Source: Amblyomma americanum
Lineage: Eukaryota > Arthropoda > Arachnida > Ixodida > Ixodidae
Length of the DNA: 64,000 nt
Assembly (NCBI RefSeq): GCF_052857255.1
Contig: NC_135497.1
Location: 184,579,906 to 184,643,905, forward strand
Direction of reading: 5' to 3'
The notes under the pieces are model-generated. The model had not been told where the DNA came from. It ran no database searches and worked only from the letters and a program-made list of their open reading frames with translations. Position 1 is the first letter of the stretch. Every line of letters begins with the position of its first letter. Of this stretch, positions 47,901-58,864 are shown in pieces. Made by a program: the position numbers and the translations under genes.

Positions 47901-50900
47901 TAAAAGCGCAAGTGTTTTATTAACAGACAAAATTTTATTATAAATGCTTATACAATGTCTTGCTGTACATTTAAATGCAAAAGTAATTGAAACTTTTTAT
48001 CTTGCAAGATTTCACTCAAATGGCAAGTTCATTACTAGTTAAAACACACATTATAAGTGAAAGAAGTGAACAGGACAATGCTGGACTCAGCTTTACTTTA
48101 TTTTTGTGTGTCCTTTTTTTTGCTGGTGTCAGCATTCATAACCATGTGCCATCTCATCCAGTTTTCTATTCTTGTGCAGTATTCTGGCTTGGAATTAGCT
48201 TTGTCCAAGGAGGTGCCGACTAAAAGTAAATTTATTGGTCATTCTTACTGTGCTACTGAAGTATTTGACAAATATGCTCAGAGTATTATGAATTTTGCCG
48301 TCAGTGAATTGCCTCCCATTGGCTAGGTGGGTTGCAAGTTAGGATATTTATTTGCTGTTGGCTTTCTTGTTTAGGTGTGCAGAGTGTAGCATGTGACCAT
48401 GTTGCCAGCCACATTGGGAAGCTTCAGGGAATAACAAACCTGATCAGAGGTATCCCCTTTAATGCTTCAAGAGGCCGTGTTTATGTCCCATCGGAGCTCA
48501 TGGCCAAGGTAAGGCCTGCCTTTATAAATGTAGTATTTAAATGCATTATATGCTCAGCCACTCCAAAATTCATGTGGTGTTGTGCATCATTAGTGATGAG
48601 ACAGATCTCTTATCTAGAATAACATTTTACCAATAAAGTATAGCCCTGAGGCATTTTTATGTGCCATCATCATCATCGTCATCATCATCGTCAGCCTGAC
48701 CACACCCACTGCAGGGCAAAGGCCTCTCCCATGTCTCTCCAATTAACCCTGTCCTTTGCCAGCTGCGCCCACTCTATGCCTGCAAACTTCTTAATCTCAC
48801 CCGCCTACCTAACCTTCTGCCACCCCCTGATACCCTTGCCTTCTCTTGGAATCCACTCCGACTCCGTTACCCTTAAGGACCAGCGGTTATCTTGCCTTCG
48901 CATTACATAACCTGCCCAAGCCCATTTCTTCCTCTTGATTTCGACTATGATGTCATTAACCCGCGTTTGTTCCCTCACCCACTCTGCCCATTCCCGGTCT
49001 CTTAACGTTACACCTATCATTTTTCTTTCTATGGCTCGCTGCGTTGTTCTTAGCTTAAGCTGAACCCTTTTTGTTAGCCTCCACGTTTCTGCAGGTAGTG
49101 AAATCTGGCTGTACTTTTTTTGCTGGAATAGGCACTATTGCATATTTAACAATGTGCAGCGTTCTGTAATATAAAGAAAAATGAAGAACTTTTAAACTAG
49201 CTTTTATGTAGTTTTTTTTTTGCTGGTTTTACTGTATTAGCTTTGCTTGTTTAATAACTTGCAATCCTGTTTGGGGTGTACACATTACGTTCTTGGGAAT
49301 GCTTCCCTACTTATATGTCAGTTTTCTTTTTTTAGAATGATTGCCGGCTGTTCTTGTTGCCCCTGTTTTTTCATGTAGCACAAGGTGTCTCAGGAGTCAG
49401 TTGCACGTGGGAAAGGAGACTTAAAGGAAGTGGTGTATGACATTGCTTCTACAGCTCATCAACATTTAGTCAAGGTATAGATTGCTTTTGCTTACCATTA
49501 CCTCATTTCTTTTCTGCTGTTTTGAAGAATTTTTGTTGTGTTGTGTAGTGATGGTTTTATTACAATACAAAACAATAAAAACGGGAGGAAAAGATGTTGC
49601 TGGCCACGGCAATTACTATCTAATAGTTTAAGCACTCGAGCTGTGGCTGGCGGTTATAAAATGGATAGGGAGAAGATTGCAAGGAGAAGGACCAAGGGTA
49701 GCGATAGCAAGAAAGGATAGGGAAGATATGTGCGCTATTTATAAGATACAGGCACAATGTGTCCAGGCACAATTTGAAATACAACTGCGCGTAAGTGACA
49801 GCTGCAAATATTAACAATAAATAAAACACTGTATATACAAAACTGCGCACATATATTGCCTTTGGCAGTTTTTGTGAGTGCCTTGACTCATTTACACCCT
49901 TTTAAGGCAAAATTTCAAAGTAGATAGGAAAAGTTGTCAGAGATATTTAAGTGACAAGATTGAAAATAGCATATTTTAGCCTTATTTTCAGTCCCAAAAA
50001 GCCTATCAAAGAATGTAGTTTCTAGTGTTAACTGTTAAAAGTTGAGTGTAAAAACTAGCAGCTGTCATCAAGCCATTTCTGAAATGTCTCCTCATTTGGT
50101 TATTGGTCATTGTAAACCTCTCTTTGTCCTTGCGAGTTGTCACCCACACCTAATGCGTGACTGCATCGCAGGAGAAGTTTGAAAAGTACCTTATAGCGGT
50201 GAGCCTCCAGAATTCGGGTATCGACCTGTTGTGTAACCGGCATCACTGTATTAGGTGCTGCTGCATGCTCACAATGCTCTGCTGTAATGCTGTTGTGCAT
50301 TCCACAGGGCAGCTGCTGTGTTGGATGCTATTACATAATGTGGAATTGCTGCCATTAAGTGTGGTCATGTACACAATTAAAGAACTGTGGCAAATTATAG
50401 GAAGGAAAAAATTTTTAGTGGTAGTCATATCCTGGCTTTCTTTTAATGAAATATTCTTGTTAGGGCTTTTTGTTGGGAAAACTAGCATATAAAATATATA
50501 ATTATTGGGCAGTTTCTGGAAAAACTCTGCCTGATTTTCGGTGTAAGAAACATTGCCAAATTTTAACCTTCTAGATATTGAAGATTAGAAGTCCTATGCA
50601 TACAGTGACAAATAAAACTTGATGGCACAGTCATTTCTTATGGTGGCTTGCATTCAAGGAAACAGTTAAAATAAGAATTGCTAATTTGCTTGCGACTTAG
50701 TTTTTACACACAGGAGCACAAAGAGAGTGCAATGCACCTGGTGAAATTGATAGGTAGGACTGAGACAGGTAGGGTATAGATGTTTGTACCAGTCATTTCA
50801 GCTCATGTTATCCTGGCTTATATTTCTCATGTTATCATGTGTCCTTTCAGCGGCTAATCCAGTGCCAGAATCTGTAGATAACTGTGCCAGCTCAAAAGTT

Positions 50901-53900
50901 CAGTAAAAACTGAAAAGTGCCAGCTGGTGTGACAGCTGTGCTTTAGCCTTTTAATGCGACAGAATTAAGACTCCCGTTCTGCAGAAAATTCAGTGGTGTC
51001 ATCATCATCAGTGTTGTGAGCGAAAAATCCCCAGAGACTCAACCTAGGTGGACCATCTAAGTCATGTGACCGTGTGGTATCATCACAACCTGCCCACCGG
51101 ATTGTGAGCAAACTCATCACCGTGGCAGGTGGCTTTTAAATTAATGATTGGTTGCGAGCGGTTGCTCGGGGAGCTCAGCCTGGGTCGCACAAGCCTCACT
51201 GATGGCAGAACCTGGAATCACAGGGCATTGGTGCATCGCTTAACTGCTGCACTACAGTGCCAGGAGTGGTATGAGGACTCCTAGGGACTTATGAATGTTA
51301 AGTAGAGAACGATAAATTTCACACATATAGGCATTAAACTATTACCGCTATCGTCACGCTCTTAAGGCAATGCTTAAGTGTTCCCTTCAATTTTTGTCAC
51401 CTGTTATACCGTGCTGAGCACACAATCTGCACTGTCTTTGGAAATTCACTGACATGCAGAGGTGCATTTGCAGCTCCACTGCCGTCAAACCCCAGGATGA
51501 TAGCGTACTCACAGCATACCTTTGGTTCATTTCTGTTGCAGTGCTGAACCAAGGAAATATCACAATAAGCTGCACTGTTGTATTTGGTGCTAGTAGCATT
51601 CATGAGCATTCCATCAGCACTTTTGTCTCTCGTGGTTTTAAGATGCTACGGAGGGCAGGTTCTTTCAATTAGTTGGTATGCGTGTGTTCAGTGACCACTT
51701 GGTGTAATACTAGGACTTTTTTCTTGCATGAACTTTTGTCATGATTGGAAATTTGTCCCTCAGTTGCTTGCATGTCTAAAATTAGTGCAGCCTGTTCTTC
51801 CCACCCTGGTGTTTCAGAACACATTGTTTTGTAATTTCAGCACAGTTGTCTCCTAGTAGTGACTATGGGAGCTCTTAGGATGTACACAATGGGTGCATGG
51901 GTCCTTGCCAGTACACAGAGAACATGTTTGTCACTATCTGTGTCATGAGGAGTTGCATTAACACACACTGACTTGATGTAAACAGCTTCTTTAGGCAGGA
52001 TTACGTCTTTGCCTGGAAAGGGCTAGCCGCTAATAACTTCATAGCATACCGACTGTTGCGTCGATCAGAGAAAACTGAAAAAATTCTCTCAGTTTAACGG
52101 TCTGCTTCTTCGGGCTAAAATTTCACACAGGGGTGGCATTTGGTGGTCAGTCTTGTTTTATATTACATGTGAGTGGAGTACTTGCCTGATTCGGTCAAAA
52201 TTAATTGGAAATCTCCATCACTTGTGGTGATGAAGAACCAAAACAGCAAGATTTTGCAATAATGATGCCGGTAGCGCCTTCACGAGCTTTCCCGACAAAT
52301 GAGGACTGAGGCTGCAGAGAAATGCATTCAAGGAACGCAAGGTGCTGGGAGGGGGGCAGTCGCATGCAGTGTTTTCTGCGCCCAATTTTAATACAGTATT
52401 TGAGAAAGCACTTTCAAACCACATTCTCCCCATTGCGTTTCCCCACCGCCGCAACAGTGGGTAACGGCTGAGCACTCGTTCCTCCGGTGGGCACAGACGG
52501 CGCTACTGGTACCATTGCTGTGAAAACTTGCTCTTTTGGTCCGCCGTCACAGCAGACAGTGAAGATTTTAAGGAGCAAGCCTTACTTGCCCCGTTGAGTG
52601 AAAAAATGTGCGTATGTGTGTTTGTGTGTGTTAACACTCGATGGTACCAATAAAAGATAGCATCCTCATGCAACCTGGCAGGTGGCGGTTAAATTAGTGA
52701 TGATTGGTTGTGCGAGGTTGCTCGGGAACAGCCACCTGGATCGCACAAATTTCACCAGTGGCAGCACCTGCCATCCCAGGGCAGTGGCTTGGGAAGAGCG
52801 GCCTGGATTCCACAAATTCTACCGTGGCAGGACCTGCCATCCCAGTGCACCATTTAACTGCTGCACCATTGCGCCAGGAGTGGTATGAGGACTCCCAGGG
52901 ATCTATGAATGTTAAGTAGAGAAGGGCCAATTCTGCATATATGGGTATTAACTCATTAGCTCTCGCGTCTAGCCTTAAGGCGGAGCGCGGGCCACGGTGC
53001 GGCAGTGACTGCCTTCACGAAGTTCTGCTTGGAGCCATGCAGAGGTAGAATTTCCAGTTGTGTGTCATCGGGTTACATCATAGCGCAGCGAGTGCATTCA
53101 CAAAGTGAGTGGCGGGCTTGCGCCGTTTCACACGTAAGCAGTCGTAAGTGTCTTTCTCTTTTTTCATTAATTCTGACTGAATCAGGTAAGTACCCCATCC
53201 AGACGTAATATAAAACAAATTTGACCGGCAAATGCCACCTTTGTTCGAAATTTGAGCTCAAACAAGTAGGTGGTTAGGCCGAGGGAATTTTTTTCTGATT
53301 TTCTCTGATCAACACAACAGTTGGTAGCTTCGGGTGTAATTCCAGTCAACACTTTTCTGTGCTCTTTTAGGCTCGCAGTTTGGAGAAGGACACACCAAGT
53401 TCTGTAAGGGCAGTCTATTTGCCAGCGGTAAGTTACCTGTTTGAGCATGTGAGAAATTTTAGCATGTGATGCTGTTGCTATCTCATTGTGATGTTCTTCA
53501 TTTACACTGCAGACTAAGTCATTGAGCTCAAGAAAAAGCTGGGTACTAGAACAGTGACTCTGCACAAGTTATACATCTTTATATATTACTTTAAGGCCTT
53601 GTCAAATTATTGTTTTGACTAGGCACATGGTATGACATCTACTGACATCATATCATGACATCTAGTGACATTGTATCATGACATTTACTGATATCATATC
53701 ATGTGCTTCATGCTATGATAGTGGAATGCCACAATGCAGCAGCTCTTCACTATTAAAATTTGGTCACATTGTTTCTTTTGTTTACTGCAAAAAAAGACAC
53801 ATACATTGTCTAACAAAGCTCAGGTGGCTTGCAGTCAGCTTGTGCTAGTAGTTCTTTTATTAACTTATCTAAACAGCTAACTTTGTAGTATGTACCACTA

Positions 53901-55503
53901 GCAAATTTAGACTTTTGGCACATAGCAACAGTTGCAGTTAAAGGTTGCAGGGGCTCTCAAATATGCGTTTGGATGGAGGCATGTGAGCTTGTTCATAAAC
54001 TAGAATAGCAGGAATGGTCATGGAGACTTACATTCAACCCGTTTGCTTCACAGAAAGATTTCAATGAGCTGCTTTTGATCCTCCATGAGCTCTGATGTTG
54101 AGGTTATCACAACAACTACCTAGTTTCACTCTGCAAAGTGTAGGGCTGTCATAAGACATTTCATCATCATTATCATTATTGTCTGAGTTAAGGCTACTGC
54201 AGAATGAAGGCCACTCAAGATTTAGCCAGCCGTAACGACCATATTCCACTAGTTTTCCTAACTCTCTAACCTATTGCAGCACCTTTCCTAATCTAACTTT
54301 CCTCCTGAGAATTTGCTGCCCTCGAATACATTTTCCTTCCCTTGATATTCCCTCCATTCTGATGAATGTTTGGCTATCTGTCTTGTGCCTTGTATGCCTG
54401 CTGAAGCCTTTTTCCTGATCTGAATTTCAGCCAGACTGTAATCAGCTCCTGTCAACTCTATAATCTATGTTCCTCTCATTTTATTGCAACAATACACTTT
54501 ATCATTTTCTTTTTTCTCTCTCACTTTGGTGTTAGTTTTATTTCCACCTTTTTTTTCTTAACATATCATTCGAAACTTTAGTGGCCTGTAAAAGTTTGTA
54601 GGCTATTTAGGCACATAGCAAAATGCATATTTGTGCCATCTGTCATTGCTGCATCTGCTTTTAAGACCTGTGCTTGCGTGGCTGGGCATTTTTCTGAGCT
54701 CGCACGGGGTGCGTCTACGTGATTCCTGCATGTGATCAGGATTATACCAGAGAGCTAAGCTGTCAAAGCAGCTTACCCTGTGTTGTGTGCTTTTGCCTTG
54801 GCTTTGCAATGGGAGCTGCATGAGTCCCTAGCTTTGACATGTATAACTATGTTGTGATGCGATCGCCAGCTTAGCAGCATGCATGCCGAAGCTTGCAACA
54901 TAATGGAGCTTATTGTGCAGCCTTGGCAAAACAGCATAGTTTAGAATGCTGAAGAGGGCTGTTATTTTTATTTTTTTTAAGCACTAGAAGTGAGCTATCA
55001 GGGCAACAGTGGACCTTGATATGAAACACCAAGCTGACAGGTGGTGCATACATTCATTTTGATGAGCTTTCTTTTGATTGGTCCATAAGTTTTTGCAGGC
55101 AACTGTATGTGGTAAGCACTGATAGAACAGACCTGCTTAAGCATTGAACAGAAGAGTTGTATTAATTTTTCAGTGATATTAGTCTTCCTACTATAAACTG
55201 CTGTGAAGCAATTGCTATGTGGTAACGGTTTTTTATAGTATCTTAAAAACTTGCTTGGTGCCAACATTTCTCAAGCTGGTGAATACATTTCTTCCAATCT
55301 TTATTATGTATTTTTACTGTTAGTGACATTAAGACTCATCAGTACCCTGCTCTTTGTGTTGTGACTACTTGCAGGTGGCTTCTGGTGCATATTTGGAAAA
55401 GCTGCGTCAAGCTGATTTCAATGTGTTTGATGGACGGCTGCATTTACGCAATGGCCTGCTCCCATTATCCTTATGGTGGCACAAAGTAAAACGAAGTTTT
55501 TAG
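35791..55503 (+). CDS. NDUFAF6: NADH dehydrogenase (complex I) assembly factor 6, complete nine-exon gene
   Basis: Exons: 35791-35954, 36029-36128, 36225-36305, 36365-36463, 45506-45608, 48375-48508, 49379-49474, 53370-53426, 55375-55503. All introns are GT-AG and all phases join, giving 320 residues (human protein 333). NDUFAF6 (C8orf38) is a mitochondrial squalene/phytoene synthase-like protein needed for early complex I assembly around ND1. The signature blocks appear in order: [95 protein letters not shown] and [16 protein letters not shown]. The first 54 codons are rich in Arg/Lys and Ser/Thr with few acids, as expected for a mitochondrial presequence. The first four exons sit within 673 bp, whereas intron 4 is 9.0 kb and full of transposons. 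Confidence 0.96.
36029..36128 (+). CDS. NDUFAF6: NDUFAF6 exon 2 (NYLCSLLLP ... FNVELAQ)
   Basis: Acceptor TTTCTAG ends at 36028, donor GTGAGG from 36129. It encodes [27 protein letters not shown] and NVELAQ, nearly the same as the family consensus. The preceding intron is only 74 bp. A longer frame reading through both introns from 35796 is spurious because it ignores the splice sites. Confidence 0.95.
36225..36305 (+). CDS. NDUFAF6: NDUFAF6 exon 3 ([18 protein letters not shown])
   Basis: Acceptor TCACGCAG ends at 36224, donor GTGGCA from 36306; 27 codons, phase 0 at both ends. It encodes [18 protein letters not shown] and KDAVERVYK (human [20 protein letters not shown]). The following intron is only 59 bp. 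Confidence 0.95.
36365..36463 (+). CDS. NDUFAF6: NDUFAF6 exon 4 ([10 protein letters not shown] ... RMIDSR)
   Basis: Acceptor TTTACAG ends at 36364, donor GTACGT from 36464; 33 codons, phase 0. It encodes [20 protein letters not shown], then [13 protein letters not shown], parallel to human [21 protein letters not shown] and RWLMKIVDER. Confidence 0.95.
37174..38549. mobile_element. piggyBac-like element with TTAA target duplication
   Basis: TTAA at 37170-37173 and 38550-38553 borders ends CCTTTTAAGCGCTGCACAGT and, reversed, CCTTTTGCTTGCCACAGT. A TTAA target and a CCYTTT-type end are the mark of piggyBac transposons. A frame starting [20 protein letters not shown] near 37429 stops early, and no DDD transposase was recognised; probably non-autonomous. 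Confidence 0.75.
41440..41490 (+). repeat. Short tandem repeat GGAACATTCGTATT
   Basis: Three adjacent, slightly variable copies of a 14-18 bp word inside the hAT-like element. Confidence 0.7.
41857..42335 (+). repeat. Family-C repeat with tandem TCACGTGA/GACGTCA units
   Basis: It starts AATGCGAAAGCATTAGATGG (compare the inverted end at 5612-5627) and contains about three tandem units with GTGACGTCAxAC and GTCACGTGA between 42085 and 42195. It lies inside the hAT-like element. Confidence 0.6.
42640..42896 (+). mobile_element. Possible LINE 3' end
   Basis: It ends CATGACCCTCAGTAAAGGTT followed by AATAAATAAATAAA, resembling arthropod LINE 3' termini (CCTCNNGGGTAA then an A-rich microsatellite). 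No coding part remains. Confidence 0.4.
43177..43203 (+). repeat. 27-base poly-C tract
   Basis: Uninterrupted C27, followed by CCCGC. Its length may be assembly-sensitive. Confidence 0.9.
45506..45608 (+). CDS. NDUFAF6: NDUFAF6 exon 5 ([21 protein letters not shown])
   Basis: A long polypyrimidine tract and TTTTTCAG precede 45506; donor GTAAGC from 45609. It encodes [20 protein letters not shown], then [14 protein letters not shown], with the last base starting a Gly codon (human [25 protein letters not shown]). Confidence 0.95.
45903..46290 (+). repeat. Family-B repeat, copy 1
   Basis: It starts TTAGTGCACTAGCACTTATG and shares with 61256-61642 the words GGCCATTCCCCACATTTA and ACTGCTAGC near the end. 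The centre (GGGCAGTGGC, ACTGCGCCAG, AGACTCC) is the same module as family A. Confidence 0.75.
46684..46955 (+). mobile_element. tRNA-derived SINE
   Basis: A box-A-like GTGGCTTAATCGTTTGAACA at 46700 is followed 40-50 bp later by a box-B-like GAGTTCGATGTGC. The body ends GCGCTCTTTGGCCACAGATG, a tick SINE 3' motif, then a short CGTCGTCATCATCA tail. Too diverged to be a functional tRNA. Confidence 0.7.
48375..48508 (+). CDS. NDUFAF6: NDUFAF6 exon 6 ([19 protein letters not shown])
   Basis: Acceptor TTGTTTAG ends at 48374, donor GTAAGG from 48509. It encodes [38 protein letters not shown] and PSELMAK. This is the block most typical of the squalene/phytoene synthase-like fold (human [21 protein letters not shown]). 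Confidence 0.96.
48509..49378 (+). other. NDUFAF6 intron 6
   Basis: GT-AG intron of 870 bp, half of it a LINE fragment (48660-49095). Confidence 0.85.
48660..49095 (-). mobile_element. RTE-type LINE 3' fragment
   Basis: The minus strand encodes [20 protein letters not shown] and [20 protein letters not shown] (within 49020-48805), the C-terminal tail typical of RTE-like LINE proteins. The element's 3' end on the plus strand is the CATCATCATCGTCATCATCA microsatellite at 48664 followed by CACTGCAGGGCAAAGGCCTC. Confidence 0.85.
49379..49474 (+). CDS. NDUFAF6: NDUFAF6 exon 7 ([13 protein letters not shown])
   Basis: Acceptor TTCATGTAG ends at 49378, donor GTATAG from 49475; 32 codons, phase 0. 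It encodes [19 protein letters not shown] and [13 protein letters not shown] (human HGVSQEDFLRR...VRDVIYDIASQAHLHLK). Confidence 0.95.
50951..51396 (+). repeat. Family-A SINE-like repeat, copy 2
   Basis: It starts TTAATGCGACAGAATTAAGA and ends near CCCTTCAATTTTTGTCACC; same order of words as the copy at 2198. Confidence 0.75.
52052..53322. mobile_element. Foldback MITE interrupted by a SINE-like repeat
   Basis: The left end CTGTTGCGTCGATCAGAGAA and reversed right end CTGTTGTGTTGATCAGAGAA match at 18 of 20. Inner inverted words continue for about 150 bp (GTGGCATTTG, GTTTTATATTAC, GTACTTGCCTGATTC). A family-A repeat sits inside at 52668-52995. The right end is 47 bp before NDUFAF6 exon 8. Confidence 0.8.
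52668..52995 (+). repeat. Family-A SINE-like repeat, copy 3 (nested)
   Basis: Begins near CAACCTGGCAGGTGGCGG and includes GGGCAGTGGC, GAGGACTCCCAGGGATC and ATGAATGTTAAGTAGAGAA. A short stretch (CAGCACCTGCCATCCCAGG) is locally duplicated. Confidence 0.7.
53370..53426 (+). CDS. NDUFAF6: NDUFAF6 exon 8 (19-codon microexon)
   Basis: Acceptor CTCTTTTAG ends at 53369, donor GTAAGT from 53427; phase 0. It encodes [19 protein letters not shown], matching human ARSFHKTVPVKAFPAFLQT in place and length. The right terminal repeat of a MITE ends only about 47 bp upstream of this acceptor. Confidence 0.93.
53632..53703 (+). repeat. 23-bp tandem repeat, three copies
   Basis: Unit ATGACATCTACTGACATCAT-ATC repeated three times with few mismatches. 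Confidence 0.85.
54160..54560 (-). mobile_element. Decayed RTE-type LINE 3' fragment
   Basis: TCATCATTATCATTATTGTC followed by a string resembling the 48660 family (CTAACTTTCCTCCTGAGAAT, TTCCTTCCCTTGATATTCC, GGCTATCTGTCTTGTGCCTT). No open frame remains. Confidence 0.45.
55375..55503 (+). CDS. NDUFAF6: NDUFAF6 terminal exon 9
   Basis: Acceptor ACTTGCAG ends at 55374; stop TAG at 55501-55503. It encodes [35 protein letters not shown] and HKVKRSF, parallel to human [20 protein letters not shown]...NTLLPLYLYIQSW. Confidence 0.95.
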   Translation: MASGAYLEKLRQADFNVFDGRLHLRNGLLPLSLWWHKVKRSF

Positions 55504-58500
55504 GCCCTTAGGCTAGGTTGTGTAGCCTGTTTATTGTCATTGGCTATCTCTCTTCAGTCATTCCTTTCTTATGCAATATCAGTTCCCAGTCTGCAAAAAT
55601 GTTGCAGTGTTTTGGAAACTGCAACTGGCATTAGCAAGTCTAGGGCCTACTTTTCAATCCCGTTCTCTCTTTAGTATATCCCATTAGTGACTGGTGCCAT
55701 GGCTTTGGTATGCAGAGCTATCGTGACTGAGATACTAGATACAAATTAATAGCTAGACCTGTGATTTACTCCTTTGGTTCATATTCTGCTGTTGTCTTTC
55801 TGATTCAAAGTATGTACTGCTTAAATGGAAATGTTTGTATTTCACCTGATAGCTGAAGGCAGCTTTTGCACAAATTTTGATTGCAGTTGTAATATGTCTG
55901 AATTCAGCTTTATACTGAATGTAAGTTTCACCTGCTTGAGTGTTTAATACCTATTTCAACTTATGCATTAAACCATAGTACCAAGATAGGCACAAAGGTG
56001 GGTAAGTCAATTAGAAATGTTTACATGCACATACGCTCACGTGTCTTCCTTGAACTCAGTTTCGTGCGAGTATGTATGGCGTATAAAGTTTGTGTCTCAC
56101 CCACTTGGTATACAATTTTGACATTCTGTTCATGATAGTCATCTCTATTTTTACCAGAAAGCCTCTTTCTGAGCCATATCATTGTGCTGGCCATTTTTCA
56201 TGTGAGTCCCCATTTTAAAATCCTTTTTGCCTGGCAAAATGTGTGCCAAGAGGCTACTTCTTTCCTTTTGTTAAAAGGACAAGTCAAAATTGGTTGATCT
56301 GTCTAGCTCGTCTTTGGCACGCGAAACGAGCTAGTACTGAGTTGCAGGAGGCTTCGGAACTTTGCTTTGTTCAAACCTTGTTTTTTTAATTTATTTATTC
56401 CATGGTTTAAATAGAATTTATTTGTTTATATTCTTTTGTTTTGTACTGCTCAGAGTTGTGTATGTTAAGGCATATAAAACCTAAGTTGAAATGAGCAGCT
56501 TTTTAAAGATGTACACACGAGGAGTGATTGAGTGCATTATAAAAATCTGTGCACAGTATTTTCCAGTTCTGCTAACCATGTTCATGAACAGAGGTCATGT
56601 CAATCAGCGACGTCTGTTGGGACAGGATTTTGAAGTTAGAAGTTTAGTTTATTTCTTAAAATACATGAGAAAGGAATACATACACTGATTGATCATACAG
56701 AAAGAGGTCCCAGAGCAGTATGCTGTAATGACACCTCTTTAGGTTATTCAGATGGTTTAGGTTATTCAAATGAAATGCTTTACGGCTGGCTACCAAGCAA
56801 ACTAGCTCAGCCCCGCTATGCTTTGCATTAATAAGGTCCTAGAATTTAAGTGTTTGTCTGAAATCTGGTCTGAGTGCAAGCACTTAGAGACGGGGGGCGC
56901 TTCCCCCTCTGGAATGTTCCCTCCGGTTCTGAAGTCCATGCTGAGTTGGATAGATAAGGCTTTGTTGGTGTTATTGCTACAACCCACCTGTGACAACTGC
57001 AGCAGAGTCCTTGCTGGTGTGAAAGGGTGCATCAGAATGAAGGTTAGCAAGCAACTTATAGAACTTGCAAAGAGATCATGGAGCTAGCCACCATTGACCC
57101 TTGCCTGTGTCGGTATATACTAGTGTTCCCAGTGCATCAGCCTCTGTGTGCCAATTGTTGTCCTGCATGAGCGAATTGCAACACTTGTGTTGACCAGACC
57201 TTTCACCTTGATTTTTAAGCTTGCATGCGCATCACTCACTCACTATGTTGTGTTCAGTGTAAATGGTGCAGCCATCACAGCTATAGTCTGCTGTGCCATA
57301 GCGTATCTTATGTGGACGTACACACAGTGGTGCTGTCCAGTGACAAGATGTCAAAGCACATCGGCGGTGGGTTGAAGAAATTTTTTCTGCATTTATTGAT
57401 GATAAAGGTGGCTCCAACCTTTTTTTTTTTTTATATGCAAACTATGCAAATAAAAGAAAATGTAAAAGCTGACGAAAAGCTGGAGAACTGCTTTGCCGGG
57501 TGTCGTCACTATGGTAAAGTACGCTGCATGTAGCTAAACTTAAGGTCTTGAAATTACCAAATTATCTAAAAACAAGGGGTAGTTATCACTCATACCTTGA
57601 CATGTGGACTAGAGTGTATGAAATAAAAGCGAATGCCACCATTTGGAGCCAGCTACCGCGTTGAAGAATGCAGTGGCAACACGCATTTCTTCTAAAGTGG
57701 TCGAGCAGCATGCCCTTAAGTTGTCAACATGGCCCGTAATGTGTCTGTAGTGTGCATGCTGTGGTTTGTAGCATGCATATGCCAGCAAGTCGCATTGAGG
57801 TGCATAGCGTTCTGCGCATGAGCAGTTGTTACCCGCTGTGTATATCCGACTAAAAGTGTGTGCTGTTGTGCGATTACGTGCCCACAACCTGTGGCCAGCT
57901 TCAAGACAGGAGCAAAAAATTTAAGGGGATACTTAAGCTCCGCATTAAGGGTATGACGCGATAGTGTGATGGGTTAATTCCCATATATGCAGAAGGTCAC
58001 TCTCTACTTTGCATTCATAGGTCCCTGGGAGTCCTCATACCCCTCCTGGTGCAGTGGTTCAGCAGTAAAATGATACGCCACTGCCCTGCGATGGAAGGTT
58101 CTTCTAACGGTGGACCTTGTGCAACCCAGATCTTTCCGAGTGACCAATCATTAATTTAACTGCCACCTGCCTCCTAGGCTGCTCTCAGGGTACCACCTGC
58201 CAGAGCCATGCACGTGATTTTATACTCACAACGCCGACACCGGATTTTCTGTGGAACGGGGCCTTTAACGCTGTTGCATTAAACACTATTTAGTTCACTG
58301 CTGTAATTGATCAGCAGAGTAATACAGGATGCCACGGACTGTGGCCCATAGATACCAACCACTGTTTTTTTAAGTTGTGTCCTACCATAGGATGTTGTTA
58401 ATATAAAGCACAGTGTGGCTGAGCTAGTTGGCTTCATGTAGCCAGTCTTCAAGTTTTTGCTTTTCGTTTGAGTAACCTGAACCAGTCATGTCCCAAAGAA

Positions 58501-58864
58501 GCCGTTCATTGGCTGAACCCCTTTCATGAGCATGATTAGCAGTAACGAAAAAGACTATTCGCAGACCTTTTTAATGCAGTCAATCACTTCTCATTCATGC
58601 ATCTTTATAAAGCTGCCCATTTCAATACAAGTTATATATGAATTAAACAAATAACCTTAAGCAGCACATAATAAAATATATATCTAAAATTGAATAAATG
58701 TTTCGTCAATAAATAAAAAATGATAGATGGTTTATTATGGCTAGGCGAAACATACCCAACAATTCTGGACAGAAGCATTTTTGAACTGGAAAGAGTTTGA
58801 GCACAATTTTGTAGCGATAGCTACATTACGGTAGCATTTCGAGCCTTCAGCGTGGCGGCGCCAC
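55504..58864 (+). other. NDUFAF6 3' flank
   Basis: ATTAAA at 55967 and AATAAA at 57449 are possible poly(A) signals; neither is decisive. A family-A repeat lies at 57921-58287 on the minus strand. The remainder is AT-rich with nothing recognised. Confidence 0.6.
57921..58287 (-). repeat. Family-A SINE-like repeat, copy 4
   Basis: Inverted copy: it begins with GGGGATACTTAAGCTCCGC and ends AACGCTGTTGCATTAA. The plus strand of this copy shows the box-A-like GTGGTTCAGCAG and a GGTTC near 58107 that could be a worn box B. Confidence 0.7.

Larger units (their letters stand above)
45609..48374 (+). other. NDUFAF6 intron 5
   Basis: GT-AG intron of 2.8 kb with a family-B repeat (45903-46290) and a tRNA-derived SINE (46684-46955). 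The rest shows nothing identified. Confidence 0.85.
49475..53369 (+). other. NDUFAF6 intron 7
   Basis: GT-AG intron of 3.9 kb carrying a family-A repeat (50951-51396) and a MITE with a nested family-A repeat (52052-53322). 49.5-50.9 kb shows nothing identified. Confidence 0.85.
53427..55374 (+). other. NDUFAF6 intron 8
   Basis: GT-AG intron of 1.9 kb, with a 23-bp tandem repeat (53632-53703) and a decayed LINE tail (54160-54560). Confidence 0.85.
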
